Part shown: piece after piece, positions 1-11,754 of the stretch
Layout of the letters: each line of letters opens with the position of its first letter
Position numbering within the stretch: the stretch's first letter is position 1
Assembly: GCF_023375975.1 (NCBI RefSeq)
Contig: NC_064422.1
Coordinates: forward strand, 29,273,001-29,337,000
Source of the DNA: Astyanax mexicanus
Taxonomy: Eukaryota > Chordata > Actinopteri > Characiformes > Acestrorhamphidae
Reading direction: 5' to 3'
DNA: 64,000 nt
The notes under the pieces: generated by a model
Database searches by the model: none
What the model was told of the DNA's origin: nothing
The model's input: the letters and a program-made list of their open reading frames with translations, nothing else
Position numbers and translations under genes: made by a program

Positions 1-489
1 CTTTGATTTTGCCAAATTGAAAAGCTCTGGAATATAATCAAGTGGAAGCTGGATGATAACAAGCCATCAAATCAAGCTGAACTGCTTGAATTTTGCACCA
101 GGAGTGGCATAAAGTTATCCAAAAGCAGTGTGTAAGACTGGTGAAGGAGAACATGCCAAGATGCATGAAAACTGTGATTAAAAACCAGGGTTGTTCCACC
201 AAATATTGATTTCTGAACTCTTAAAACCTTTTTAATATGAACTTTTCTTTGCATTATTTGAGGTCTGAAAGCTCTGTGTCTTTTTTTATTTCAGTCATTT
301 CTCTTTTTCTGCAAATAAATGCTCTAAATTACAATAATTTTATTTGGAATTTGGGAGAAATGTTGTCTGTAGTTTATAGAATAAAAAATTTAAATGTTCA
401 TTTTGCTCAAACATATACCTATAAATAGCAAAGTCAGAGAAACTGATTCAGAAACTGAAGTGGTCTCGTCATTTTTTTCCAGAGCTGTA
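1..489 (+). mobile_element. TA-flanked MITE, copy A (cut by window edge)
   Basis: This shares near-identical blocks with 50329-50843 and 62617-63057 and, inverted, with 8706-9160. Shared landmarks are GGCATAAAGTTATCCAAAAG, AACTCTTAAAAC, and a 3' end reading AGTGGTCTC...CAGAGCTGTA. The 5' terminus lies outside the window. It is non-coding. The terminal AGCTCTGGAA type repeat and TA flanks suggest the Tc1/mariner superfamily. Confidence 0.75.
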
Positions 490-1288
490 TATATATAAAA
501 CAGTTATATTTACTTAACTTTTCCGAAATTCTCTCATGGAAAACTTCTTAAGCTTTACAGTGTAGTGTGTCACTAATGTAACAAGACACATTCAGATGAT
601 GTAGTGTAGAGATATTTTCAGTTGCATCCTGGTGTGTGTTTTTGCACAGTTTAGCCTTATTAAGTTTGCATTAGTTGAGTTTCTGGGTGTTTACTTCATT
701 TAGGCTTGAACAAGTCAAGACAGGGAATTTAATTAATTAACCGCAGATTGAAATACAAAATACACAGTACAAAATGTTTCTGTATTCACCTTCAGCTTAT
801 TCAGCTTTTTAATTATAAATGATAGACAGAATACATCCTTCTAAATGGGAAAAAAATCCTTCTATTTTTCTCTCAATGCTCGTGATTATGATTAACATGA
901 AAAATATCTTACTCCAGCATGAGCACTGTTAACACTGTAGAATTTCCCTCATGTGCTCATAGCATGTTCAGTCTTATCAGACACTCAGCCCAGTGTTTAC
1001 AGCTGTATGAATCTCAGCCTTTCGAGTATTGACTGAATGTTTTGGAGCAGAGAAGTGAAAATGCATTTTCCTCGACACATTACCCTCCCCGGCTACAGAA
1101 TGTGTTTTTAATTTAAATCCAATTATTGTGTCATCTGTTCCTTCATTTTAGGGCACAGGGGTTTAATTGTGGGGAATGAACTGTGTAAGAATCCTCTGCT
1201 TTTTCAGTCTCATCTGCACTTATTTATTTCATTCACATTTGCATCAATGTTAATCAGTTAATCTCACAAATCACAACTTTAAAATATG
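490..1288. other. No feature recognised
   Basis: AT-rich DNA without coding signal or repeat landmarks; likewise 1464-1720 and 1916-2182. Confidence 0.5.
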
Positions 1289-1463
1289 GAGATGGACTAG
1301 ATTTTTTTTGTCCCCATTCTGTAATCAGGCTTCAGTTTGTGGTAATAGAGCTGCTGTGGCAAAGATATGATTCCAGTATAGCGTCCAATTCTTCCAAACG
1401 ACTCTTCCATCTCTTTGATGATGGCAACTAGCTGCTCGCTGTGGTAATACAGCTTCCGTCTCC
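1289..1463 (-). other. Unassigned exon-like block, possible C-terminal exon
   Basis: On the minus strand an open stretch follows a plausible acceptor (TTTGTCTCAG, ending about 1464). In one frame it reads RRKLYYHSEQLVAIIKEMEE, continues through GRIGRYTG and LPQQLYYHKLKPDYRMG, and ends at a TAG near 1289. It has about 54 codons. The other two frames are interrupted. The composition looks protein-like, but I do not recognise the family. It could be the last exon of a gene on the opposite strand, a pseudogene piece or part of a transposon. No further exons of such a gene were found. Confidence 0.35.
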
Positions 1464-1720
1464 TGAGACAAACTTGGCAAGGATATCATGCACTGATGTT
1501 TTGCTTTGTGTTAATGAGATATCTAGATTTAGTGTTCAGTATTTGAACAATTTTGAGGCAATATTTTATAAAGTGTGCTTGTCCATTACCGGCCCTATAG
1601 TTGATGCACATTATGCTAAATCATGTTAAAATGCTAGAGGAAACACACCCAAGATGCATGTAAAACAAATACAAATCTGTATCCAAATTATTCAAGCCAC
1701 ATTTAAGTCACATGTTAAGA

Positions 1721-1915
1721 CGCGCCAAGTGGTCTAGCGGTCTAAAGCACTGCCAATATGAGCAGGAGGTCCCAGGTTCGAAACCCCGTTCATGCAGCTT
1801 TGCCATCAAGCTGCCGACGCTCAGGGGGGTAGATTGCGTATCAATGTGGGCAGCTGCGTAGGGCACTCGTGCAGACTATGCTGTAGACAACACTGTAGAC
1901 AACGCATTGACTCAA
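1721..1915 (+). mobile_element. tRNA-derived SINE
   Basis: The head resembles a tRNA: an A-box-like AAGTGGTCTAGCGG near 1727 and a B box GGTTCGAAACC at 1775-1785. A body with CATCAAGCTGCCGACGCTC follows. It does not fold into an intact tRNA gene with a proper acceptor stem, so it is called a SINE. The 3' end is approximate. Confidence 0.7.
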
Positions 1916-2182
1916 CCCAGCAGTATAAATTGGCCTTTAGTCCGAGAGGCATCCAAGCTATGAAGTAGTCACTCCAGTGACTGGAAAAAAAACCCCTGCA
2001 AGAAAATCCTATGAAGTTCCACATTCAATACAGATTTCCTCTGGAAGCCTGCTTTCTTAAAAATCCAAGCTACAATGCCTTCCTAGCTGTGATGCAGAGC
2101 CTACGCAATAACAGACTATAGAAACATCCAAGCCCTGGTATATAGAATCATGAGCATCCAGCCCCAAGAGACTGATGGCTGT

Positions 2183-2825
2183 GATTTACATTACATTACA
2201 TTTGGCAGATGCTTTTGTCCAAAGAGACTTACAATAGTGAAGCACATTAAGTAATAGAAGTTATAAAGGTAAAAAAAAAAAAATTTAGACAGGGCCTAAA
2301 GGAGGTCAAAGGGAAATAGTGGGATAGAGGAGTGAAGGAGGGGAAGAATGAAATAAGGTTCGAAGTAGTTAGTTATTTAGAGATGTTAGGAGGGTAAGTG
2401 CTCTTTGAAGAGCTCTGTCTTCAGGAGTTTCTTAAAGATAGCAAGAAATTCTCCTGATCTGGTAGTGGAAGGTAGTTAGTTAAGAGGTGTTAGGAGGGTA
2501 AGTGCTCTTTGAAGAGCTCTGTCTTCAGGAGTTCCTTAAAGATAGTGAGAGATTCTCTTAATTTGGTAGTGGAAGGTAGTTAGTTAGAGGTGTTAGGAGA
2601 GTAAGTGCTCTTTGCTATGGTTTGTTCCACCATTGGGGAACTCTGTATGAGAACAGTCTGGATTGCTTTGTGTGAATGTTTGTTTGGTAAAGCGAGGCGA
2701 CGTTCATTGGAGGAGTGCAGTGGGCGGGAGGTGGCGTAAACCTTCAGGAGTGAGTGCAGGTAGAAAGGAACCTGTTCTGTCATCACCTTGTAGGCGATTG
2801 TAAGAGCTTTACAATTTAGACACAC
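2183..2825 (+). repeat. Dispersed teleost repeat with internal tandem duplication
   Basis: Opens with TTACATTACATTTGGCAGAT and TCCAAAGAGACTTACAA, a motif very common in fish genomes; a second, inverted copy of that motif is at 30820-30895. Inside are about two and a third tandem units (2364-2471, 2472-2575 and a partial one from 2576), each starting GTAGTTAGTTA. The 3' part includes AAAGCGAGGCGACGTTC. There is no ORF of note. I cannot name the family. Confidence 0.6.
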
Positions 2826-3340
2826 AGGCAGGACATTTCAAACCTATGCAGAAAAGTCCCTTTCAGCCAACAAGGAAACAGACGATTTAAAACAGCTCTA
2901 CAACAAAAAAAACAAGTGAGTCTGATACAAAGTGACAGTTAATTTGTATTATCGTATGTACGCTCACTGCAAACACGCTTACAAATACCCTCACATATGC
3001 TTCATCAGTTTCTGATCGTTTCTGAATGAGAATCACTAAGGGTTGTTATTGATTTTTTTCTTCTTCTTAAGCAGTAGAGAGCAGCTCTGGAATGGAAATA
3101 GGTGTAGCACTGTTGTAACCTCCTGGTATTTGGCTTTTTTTGAAACACAGTAGCAGTGAGAAACGGGATCAACGTTCTGATGACTATGCACCATTTGAGA
3201 AAAAGTGTTAAGAAAGAAACAGAAAAATCATCTTCGTATGTTTTAGTTCTGTACCCCAATCAGTTTTTTCTGTGTCGTTTAGACACATATAGCAGATACA
3301 TAAAGCTTCAGATTTCCCTAAAAAATTATATAGTGAAAGA

Positions 3341-3512
3341 CAGGGGGCCCTATTTTACACCCTGCACAAGACGCTTCACAATGCTCATTGCTATTTTTAT
3401 TTTATATTTTTAACGAGTCTCTCTATAACAAAGACACACTGACACGCCCTAAATCAAGCTGCACTGTGCTTGGTGGTCAGCTTGCCTGAAATTTCGCTAA
3501 AATAAGGCCCTG
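3341..3512. mobile_element. Short MITE with terminal inverted repeats
   Basis: Left end CAGGGGGCCCTATTTTA and right end TAAAATAAGGCCCTG are inverted copies with small differences. The element is about 172 bases and non-coding. A clear target-site duplication was not seen. Confidence 0.55.
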
Positions 3513-4768
3513 AATGTTGTGTTTTTTTCCATTTCAAAAACAGAAAAGTCAGGTTTAAATTTTCTGTGTCAACAAATGAATACACACAAGAATTAACAAA
3601 GCAGTCTAGACTAAATGAACTTAATCACACAGCCAAGATTTCCAGACAGTTTGAAATAAATCCTGGGAAGGTTTTCTACTTTCTGAACTAAAACGACTCG
3701 CTTCAGGAAAAGCCTTGAGTTTTGTTCGATCTAGACTGTCTCAGTATAAACTCCCACTCTGTTTTACCAAATCAGTAACACAGAAAGAGCAGTGTGTGTG
3801 TCTGTCTCTGTGGTTGGCTTGGGCATGTATATAGGCAGTTCGGTACACTCAGGGCTTGGCCTTTGAGGCTGCAAAGAGTTTTCACCTAAGTCTGATTACA
3901 GAGACGAATACTCTAACAAGACCTTGGAGACGTGACAGCAGCCAGCGAGGTTCAGGGAGGAAGCCTGAGGAGCAAGCAGACAGAGAGAGACAGAGGGAGA
4001 GAGCAGGAGAAGGCGATCTAGCACAGCATGACTCTAAGCTGGGCTTACCAACTCTCAAACAACACAACAAAGGATTAGTAGATCTGAAAGCCCTGCTACA
4101 GTTTTCTATCCGCTGTGTTTGAGTTACTGGAGAGGCTACAAAGTGATATTGGTGCTAAAAGGTTTTGAAGCTCACATTGTTTCAGTGTAAAAACAGAACA
4201 TTATAGAAGAGTTTGTTAAAGAAATGTGTGGTCATGTTTGGTAACTAGTCTTATTTGCCTTGACAGGTTTGTACAATAGGATGTGTCTCTTTTACATTTC
4301 AGATATCAAAATTCAGAACCTTCTTGATCATCACATCACACTGCACATTTATGATATAAAATGATCTGTCAGAGGCAGGAAACAACCCAGGAACCATCAG
4401 TGGAATTTGCTTTTTAATCCGTTCTATCCAATATCTATTCTAAACAAACGAAATAGTTAACTTACTAGAATTCATGTCTATTTTAAGATTAAGATTAAAT
4501 TCTTAGTGATCATTCTTAAAGTACTGTTAGTTGTTTACCTATAAACAATAATGCCAAAAACATGCCAAAATGGCTTAGCAAAAAAAAAAGCAAAAAGTTG
4601 TCTTTAAACAGAAGTGTGTCACTGAAAAAGTTGATCATTAAACAGAATTTTAAGACTGAAAATACAGCAGTCTCCCTTACCGAGCAAATAATTATGCACT
4701 TTCTTTCACTGACTATTTGCTGGGCTTACACACATTATACAGCACTCTTTATTTTGTTGTTGTTTGAC
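3513..4768. other. Mostly featureless; weak promoter-like spot
   Basis: Nothing coding is recognised. Around 3825-3990 there is a TATA-like GTATATAGG followed by a purine-rich stretch; the Arg/Glu-rich frames there follow from the purine run. The block 2826-3340 is similarly blank. Confidence 0.4.
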
Positions 4769-4790
4769 GTGTGTGTGTGTGTGTCTGTGT

Positions 4791-4824
<34 letters not shown>
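4769..4824. repeat. (GT)n microsatellite
   Basis: GT dinucleotide tract of 56 bases with two CT interruptions. The Val/Cys-rich translation over it is an artefact of the repeat. Confidence 0.95.
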
Positions 4825-4826
<2 letters not shown>

Positions 4827-5071
4827 ATGAGCCAGTCAGCCATGAATATTTAGTTGTTGTTCCAGCAGGTTCAAGTACAAGAATAAGGTGAAAATAAATA
4901 GTGGGATTTCATTGCTCAGCATGAGCAGATGCCCTGAAAAATCCAAACTGAGGTTTTGAATAGGTTTATGCTTTTAGCTATAAGCTATTAGCTATTTATA
5001 TTAGATTAGATAATGGACAATGCAGATGTGGGAGCATTTTGTCATAAAAAAATTGATATATTATATATATA

Positions 5072-5204
5072 TACACAGGAAATTTGGCAGTGTTAAATCA
5101 ACACTATTAGTGTTAAATTAACACTGAGAGTGTAAAGTTTAACACTAATAAGTGTTGATTTAACACTAACAGTGTTGATTTAACACTGCCAAATTTCCTG
5201 TGTA
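5072..5204. mobile_element. Palindromic MITE with perfect 34-bp inverted ends
   Basis: The arms 5072-5105 and 5171-5204 are exact reverse complements, starting TACACAGGAAATTTGGCAG. The outermost TA pair is probably the target-site duplication, giving 32-bp terminal repeats of a Tc1/mariner-type MITE. The 65-base centre is built of AGTGTTAAAT/AACACT motifs, so the whole element can fold on itself. Perfect arms suggest recent insertion or gene conversion. Confidence 0.85.
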
Positions 5205-6309
5205 TAACACCCAAAAATGTTTCAAATGAAAGTGACACATGTGTCCCCTGTACGTAATAGTTTGTGTGTGTCTGATTCGAATCTAAATGATTCTATTTCT
5301 TTTGAAATGATCCACTCACCTCTCCTGTGCGGGGTATGTGTGGTGTGTGTGTGGAGGGGGGTTAGAATCGCTTCTGCTACATAGTATGAGCATTTTGCTA
5401 TGAGATTAAAATACTAGTTCTGAATGTCAAATTCTCAGCTGGACGCAATAATAGAGCTTTATTTCAAAACGTTGTGCTCATTAAGTCTTTGGCAAGCCTT
5501 AAGGTGTGTCCATCCGTGCCATAATATCCACTAGTAAATTGCTGAGGTGACAATATATCAGCATAATCAGCACAACCAAACAGAAAAAAAACAATAAATA
5601 AAAAAACATGTGACTTGAGAAGTAAAGTGAATATAATTTTAGGTAAATACATTTTTATTTTTGCATGTAGTATTTCAGTCATTTGTTACATTGAAAACTG
5701 CTCCTCTGAACTTAAGTTTAAACCACTGTACTGCTCAGACTTTCATGGTTTCTTAGTCTTCTAAATGCATTTTGTAATAGTAACAGCACAGCAAAGACAT
5801 TTACAAAGTCATCACTTCTGCTTTGTTGACACTTCTGTTCACACACATCCAGCTGTCATGTCCTACATGCTCTCACACTCACACCCAGGCTCTCACTTTC
5901 TGCTGAACCGTGGTGCAGGTAGCGCAGAGTCATAACCTCAGGTGTGTGGGACTATGATCTAGATTACTGCTGAAGGGACCAGTGTCATCTCCCTGTCCCT
6001 CTCTCTTACGTCAGACCCTGTCAGAATAAACAGGGTCTTTGTCTCTGTTAATTAATGTCATAACGAATGCCCTGCTGCCTCCACCCACCTATATTTAGGC
6101 CTTTCATTTCCTCAACAGCCATCTGTTTGCTGAATTTCGGAAAGACATAAGAGGAACAGCCTCCTGATTAAAAAAAACACTTTTTTTTAGGAGAATTAGG
6201 AGAATTTAGTTGAGTTAGTTTTTTGAGTTATTGGCTTCTCCCAGTACATATGGATTTTAGCTGTCAGTATTTGAGATGCATTGTCTCAACAGTAGGGCCA
6301 TAAAACATT
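5205..6309. other. No feature recognised
   Basis: AT-rich with a short GT-rich stretch near 5335-5360. No coding signal. Confidence 0.5.
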
Positions 6310-6715
6310 ATTTCCTGTGTATGTTGTGAGGTGTTATCTTGTGAGTGAGCTGAAACACTGGACAGCATGCACAAAGTAGGACAACCTTAATTATAGGAGT
6401 TTGAATGAGGTCTGAAAGTGGATGCCAGATAGAAGAGACATTCCAAATTGTGAATGTGTGTTTAAGCATGTAATGTTTCCTGATTCACAGTGTCAGGTAT
6501 AGACTGGGAATACATCATATAAGGCATTATCACCTTCAGTGGACAGTGGACAGCAGTGAGTGGTAATAATCGTGACTGGCAGCAATCGGCTGGAAATGTC
6601 AGAGTAAACAGTGAAAAGTGACTTAAACTAGCTGAAATCACATCCACATTCAACACAAGCCATATGAGTATCTTACAGGTCTGGGCAGCATTCTTTAGCT
6701 TTCGTTTAGCTTCCA
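6310..6715 (+). repeat. Dispersed repeat family DF1, copy 1
   Basis: Shares ordered blocks with 40437-40695, 48205-48625 and 58548-58905: GTGAGGTGTTATCTTGTGAG, ACTGGGAATACATC, GGCATTATCACC.TCAGTGGACAG, TGGTAATAATCGTGACTGGC and ATTCTTTAGCTT. No terminal repeats or ORF identify its class. Confidence 0.6.
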
Positions 6716-6965
6716 GTGTTTAGCATAATTGTATTTAATGTTATTAGCATGATCGGTTAACTTACCACCAGGAACTGCTTTCACTGAAATAGCTACAAGT
6801 CTGACTGTGTACTTTGGAGAGAATAGTAATGATTTAAAATATTTTTACTCAAGTTTGTTCTTATGCCTCATTTTCACTCTAAAGTTCTTTTTATGCCTCT
6901 TTTCACGTTTTAAGAATCTATCTGTGTTCTCTGCATCACAGGAATCATGGAGCCTAAACATGTAT

Positions 6966-6996
6966 GGGCAGTTCCCCAGACAGGGATTACGCTAAA
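6966..6996 (+). repeat. Fragment of CAGTTTCCC-type MITE
   Basis: GGGCAGTTCCCCAGACAGGG followed by ATTACGC resembles the terminus of the element at 47711-47830. Only one end is present. Confidence 0.4.
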
Positions 6997-8705
6997 CTAT
7001 AAGTCATAAACCATTCCTGCCCGTATAGGGCTCTAGTCTCTCAAGGGGTCCTTTGTAATTTTATTCCCATCCGGAATGACCATGTATGTGTTTTTCTCAG
7101 ACATCCTACTGTTTTTTGCTGAACTCTGTGGTCGTCCTTTAATGTTGGTCCCATCAAGACTTACATCGCTGAGTTTCGTCACCTCGCATTTAATAAAATA
7201 GCTATTTGTCCACTGCCACACACCACAATTACATTTTGGGCGCGTGTTTCCACGGAGATCCATGTAAACAGCCATTGTTCTCTGTGTGCAAAACCTGATA
7301 TCACATGACAATGCAATGTCATGTGACTAAGAAAGACAAAAAACTCTCTTGTCCTCCTGTTTTTTTCAATTGCAGTCCGAATGCAACAGTAAAGTGTGAA
7401 ATATTTTTCTCAGGCGTGGAAAAAATTCCTTTCAAAATGCTGTGTAGGCCAAGAGGTTCCTATCTAAGAAACGGTCCCATAGAGTTTATATTTCGCAGTA
7501 CAGTACAGTTAAAAGTACAGAAAAAAGCACATTGTGTGTGTTTTAGCACACCTGATAAAGTCACCCCTGTGTGAGTCTTAATTTTCGTGATATTAATCCA
7601 GGACCTCTATATTGAGTGAACCATAGATTTTTTTTTTTATAATACATAAACCTTAGGTTAATGCATTAACCTCATTTTAACCTCATTGCTTTTCTTTCAT
7701 TTAAAATAAATTGCGCTGGAGTTCAGTTAAAAAAAAAAAAAAGTGCCATTTTCCAATTACTTACAAAGTGCACTGTAATAAAAGCAATACTGTTTCAGTC
7801 TTCACCTCAATGAAACAACTGATGAGAGAATGCCCCGCTCTGTAAAATCCAGCCGGTTGCTTTTTAGCTAAGTTGTAAAGCTGCTGCTTTGATTGTGGGA
7901 GGTAACCTGAGGGAGAGAAGCGTGAAAAGACCAGGTTTTAACCCCAGATTTGTGCTGAGGCTTTGATTATCCCCATCAGAGCCTTCCCCCAGGTGTTCCT
8001 TCTCAGGGGAAAAGGGTGCTTTGCGCTGGCTTTGCTGCAGTGAGAAAGCCAGTGAGAAATTAATGAGGAGCCCAGGAGACAGCTCTACAGTAAAGAGCTG
8101 GAGGGGTTCAGGAGGACAGGCACACCTTCAGACCTTCTTCTGTTCTAAACTAAGTTAGCTGAAAACTAGCCGGGTCGTGGCTCGCCCTCGTTACACACTG
8201 TATGTGCTCTGATTGTACTCGCCATGAGACGGGGCCACCTTCATTCTGTGGGCTGAGTTTGAAAAGATCTAGAGATACACCAATGCTTCGATTGTGTAAG
8301 GATTTCCTCACCCTCGTACATGGTTTAAATTCTCATAGACTGTGGGCAGACAAGAGCAGATCAGGCAAAAATAAAGACATGAGGGTGAAGATATTCTATA
8401 CTCGTGCATTTGACCTTTTTAAGGAGGTCACACAGTGAATGTGCCATGTCTCAGCACTCTAAAAATTCAAAACCATTGTTTTTAATGGAGCTGATAGTAA
8501 GTGTGCTGGAATACAGATGCAATTATGTGCTTCTGTACAATTGCACTGTACTATGCTTTGTACAGGCATATCTGTAGGCACTGTGCATGTTCTAGGCATT
8601 TAGAGTTCTATCATGCATGGAATTGTGGAATCGATGGATAAAACTAGATTTTAAATCAAGTGGAAAATCAAGTGAATTTAGAGATTTAAGTGATAATATT
8701 TTAAA
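6997..8705. other. Unassigned, possibly repeat-derived
   Basis: The stretch 7030-7580 has open frames on both strands (92 and 89 codons) meeting near 7305, but no protein homology. It may be an old DNA element. The segment 7780-8130 is non-repetitive with no coding signal. Confidence 0.35.
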
Positions 8706-9160
8706 TACAGCTCTGAAAAGTTTTTAGAGATCACTTCAGTTTCTGAATCAGTTTATCTGATTTGCTATTTAAAGGTAAATGTTTGAGTAAAATGAACATT
8801 GAACTAGGGACAATATTTCTGCCAAATTCCAAATAAAAATATTTTCATTAAGAGCATTTATTTGCAGAAAATGAGAAATGGCTGAAATAATAAAAAGATG
8901 CAGTGCTTTTCAGACCTCAAATAATGCAAAGAAAACAAGTTCATATTCATAAAGTTTTAAGAGTTCATAAACCAACATTTGGTGGAATAACCCTGGTTTT
9001 TAATCACAGTTTTCATGCATCTTGACATGTTCTTCTCCACCAGTCTTACACACTGCTTTTGGATAACTTTATGCCGCTTCAACAATTCAAGCAGTTCAGT
9101 TTGGTTTGATGGTTGTGATCATCCATTTTCCTCCTGATTATATTTCAGAGGTTTTTAAGC
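8706..9160 (-). mobile_element. TA-flanked MITE, copy B (inverted, 5' truncated)
   Basis: It begins TACAGCTCTG at 8706 and runs as the reverse complement of copy A (for example CTTTTGGATAACTTTATGCC near 9055). It is truncated after about 9160, before the other terminal repeat. Several substitutions relative to the other copies show it is not recent. Confidence 0.75.
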
Positions 9161-9491
9161 TGTATATGCTACATTTGTAGCTATTTTAGCAAATTCTGTT
9201 TTATTAGATAACCATGTGAGACATTTGTTTATAAATGGTCCTGTCTAATTGGTGAGCTAGCTGAAGGTTTAAATTAATGACAAAGCATGAGTGGGAGAAA
9301 TTACCTTTTCTTTTTTTTTTACTTCACTGACATAACAAGACAAAGCTCAGAGTGCTTGAGGTTTAATGGGTTTAACTACTTCATGTGCCATACGATACAA
9401 GACACAGTATTTTCATGATGTGATTTCTGACAAGTATTTTACTATTTAAAAAAAAAGCTTTCAGTTCAGAACGTCACATTTTGCTCTCTAG

Positions 9492-9547
9492 AAACTTCAC
9501 TGTGGTGATGGATAAGGAGAAGCTGATCAACAAACTAGACAAATTAG
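9492..9547 (+). other. Unassigned small exon-like block
   Basis: Fifty-six bases lie between a good acceptor (TTGCTCTCTAG, AG at 9490-9491) and a donor (GTAATA from 9548). Only one frame is open, reading NFTVVMDKEKLINKLDKLG. It does not match the SPATA20 sequence as I remember it. Without neighbouring exons it may be chance, a non-coding RNA exon or a repeat fragment. Confidence 0.22.
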
Positions 9548-11754
9548 GTAATAAATAATTCCTATATACTTAGTTTGCCACACTATAACACCTTCAAATT
9601 AAAAGAATTATTCGTTAAGGTGCTTTCACTTTTGCACTACATTGACTGGTGCTGCGTAGTCCTGTAGTACGTGACGTGATATGATGCGTCCAGTGTTCAA
9701 CCGCCTTTACCTTTTACTCATATACTATATCCACATTATTTACTGTTCATGAAGGCAAAAAAATCCTGATCAGTTGATATAGATTTCAACCATAGTGATA
9801 ATAAATGTAGAAAATTAATAGTAGAGGGTGTTTTAATTATTGGCAGTAGAGGAGAATTTCACTAGAACTACAGACCTACAACACAACACTAAAAAAGTGT
9901 TTGGGACACCAAACACTGTATATCCCTGACCTTCCAAAAAAGGAGAGCTGCGTCTATGCTTAAAGTTTTCAAGTTTGAAAAACACACCCAAGTGTCCATA
10001 CATACACTGCTGTTACACTCCTCTTTATTTGGAGGAAAACCAATACAAGAACATATTTACCTAGGGTATAACCATGGGTGGAGCATACTCTGTAAAATGA
10101 GTGTGGCAAAATATGGGGGTAATGTAAAAAGATGTGTAAATTACCTAAACATCCAATTTCTTTTACAAATATGGTTATTTAAGAAACGAAATTTGGTTCT
10201 TTTCAGGCATCCCTCAAAAAAAAAGATGAAATCACTTTTATTTTTAAGAGTGTATGAAGTTGTGTAGACAACAATAATAACAGCTTCCAAGTGTTACGTG
10301 CTTCTCGTAAGCATTAATTCATTAGTTGAGGAAACACCACATGATTGTACATTAGCCTGCGTCTCTGGAGAAGGTAACGGAGACTCGGAAATGAGGCTCC
10401 ATCACCGCTGCGCTCCGAAATAAACTCGCGGCAGATAATTGAATGAGTAATGGCTGCGTGCTCCACCTGCTTGTGCTGACAGCCTCAAGCTCTCTAGAGG
10501 AGCTCCGTCCTGCTAGGAGACAAAGCTGATGAAATTCCCCAGACTAATCAAGCGTGTGTGTGCATCTGTGTGTATGTGTGTTTAGGTGTGCAGGAGAATG
10601 AGCTGACAGACTGGAAGATGGATATCAGTACATGTTTCTAGTGATGGAATCCTGGGTTAGATAGCTCCTGGGAATTCAGGGCCAGGACTGTGTGTTCTGT
10701 GTGGAGATGCAGACAGCTCGGAGATAGGAGTCAGTTTACCAGCTATGTGGTGTTGTGAGCTCAGATAGAGAATGAAGTGCAGGAATGGGGTGGATTCCAG
10801 CTCCTCTCCACCAGTAATGGAAACGTGAATGAGTCACAAGATAGGAAGATTTGTGGTTTATTTTTGCTTGTGGTTGTTGACCATCATGTAGGTCAACAGG
10901 ACGGAGTTCAGCCTCTAAAAAGTTCATCCAGAAATGATCCAGAATGCATTTAATTAAGATTAAATAGTGTAAAAAATAGTGTTTTCTTAGGATTAAATAA
11001 ACAGCTGTCAGATATACTAAACTGCCAGATGTCTACTGGGATAGCAGTAATGTAGCTTGATTAAGAAGTGTTTGCTTGAAAGTCTTCTGGATCCACCACA
11101 CGTTTAAAGTCTATCCATATATATTTTTTATGACGTTGTGGGGGGCTGTGAGGGCCACGACAAAACCTTTATCTTGGGCACTTCGTTGTGGATGTGCTCG
11201 TTGTGCGTTGGTGCACTAAGAAAAAGGTGTGGGGCCGCTGCTTAGAGGAGCCCATGATTTCTGATTCTTGCGACAGTCAGACTATACTTTACATACACTT
11301 TGAATCACATTTGAATTACATGGATAAAAAAAAATACAGTATAAATATGTGAAAATTATGAATTAAATTAAGCGAAGGGGTTGTGGACTGGGAGAGTACC
11401 ATTGCAAAACCTTTAGCTTGGGCCTCTTAAAACACTCTACTATGGATGATAAGGTGTGTTTAGGATCACTATTCTTTGGTAGAAGCCAGCCCAATTTTAA
11501 TCTTTAGATTTTTTTCTGATTTGTTCATTAAGTAGTCAAGTTAATTACTTGAATTTCTTGCCTCTTAATGTGTTTTTGACAGCATCAGTTGTAAAGTCGT
11601 GAAGAGGTAGAGTTGGTATACAGTGAATAGCTTTATTTGAGTAATGTTCTAAACCATATTATGACAAGAACTACTCAACTAAGTAAAGAAAAGAAACTTA
11701 AGGATTAAATGTCTGTCAATACAAAAAATAAAAACTAGAATTTTGAAAGTGTCC
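9548..11754. other. Mostly featureless upstream of spata20 last exon
   Basis: Apart from 10340-10550, only a loosely duplicated stretch was noticed: CACGACAAAACCTTTATCTT (11157) versus ATTGCAAAACCTTTAGCTTG (11400). No spata20 exon was recognised here. Confidence 0.4.
10340..10550. other. Candidate conserved non-coding element
   Basis: A locally CpG-containing stretch in AT-rich DNA: GGCTCCATCACCGCTGCGC, AAATAAACTCGCGGCAG, ATAATTGAATGAGTAATGG. No open frame resembles spata20. It is followed by a short GT-rich tract at 10554-10590. Confidence 0.3.

Noticed and set aside
1721..1797. Possible functional tRNA gene
   Set aside because: The A and B boxes are present but the acceptor and anticodon stems do not pair well, and SINE body sequence follows.
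3856..4122. 88-codon + frame rich in Arg, Glu and Gln
   Set aside because: It follows from a purine-rich low-complexity stretch, is overlapped by an opposite-strand frame and resembles no known protein.
4562..4891. 109-codon + frame ending in a Val/Cys run
   Set aside because: Half of the frame is the (GT)n microsatellite.
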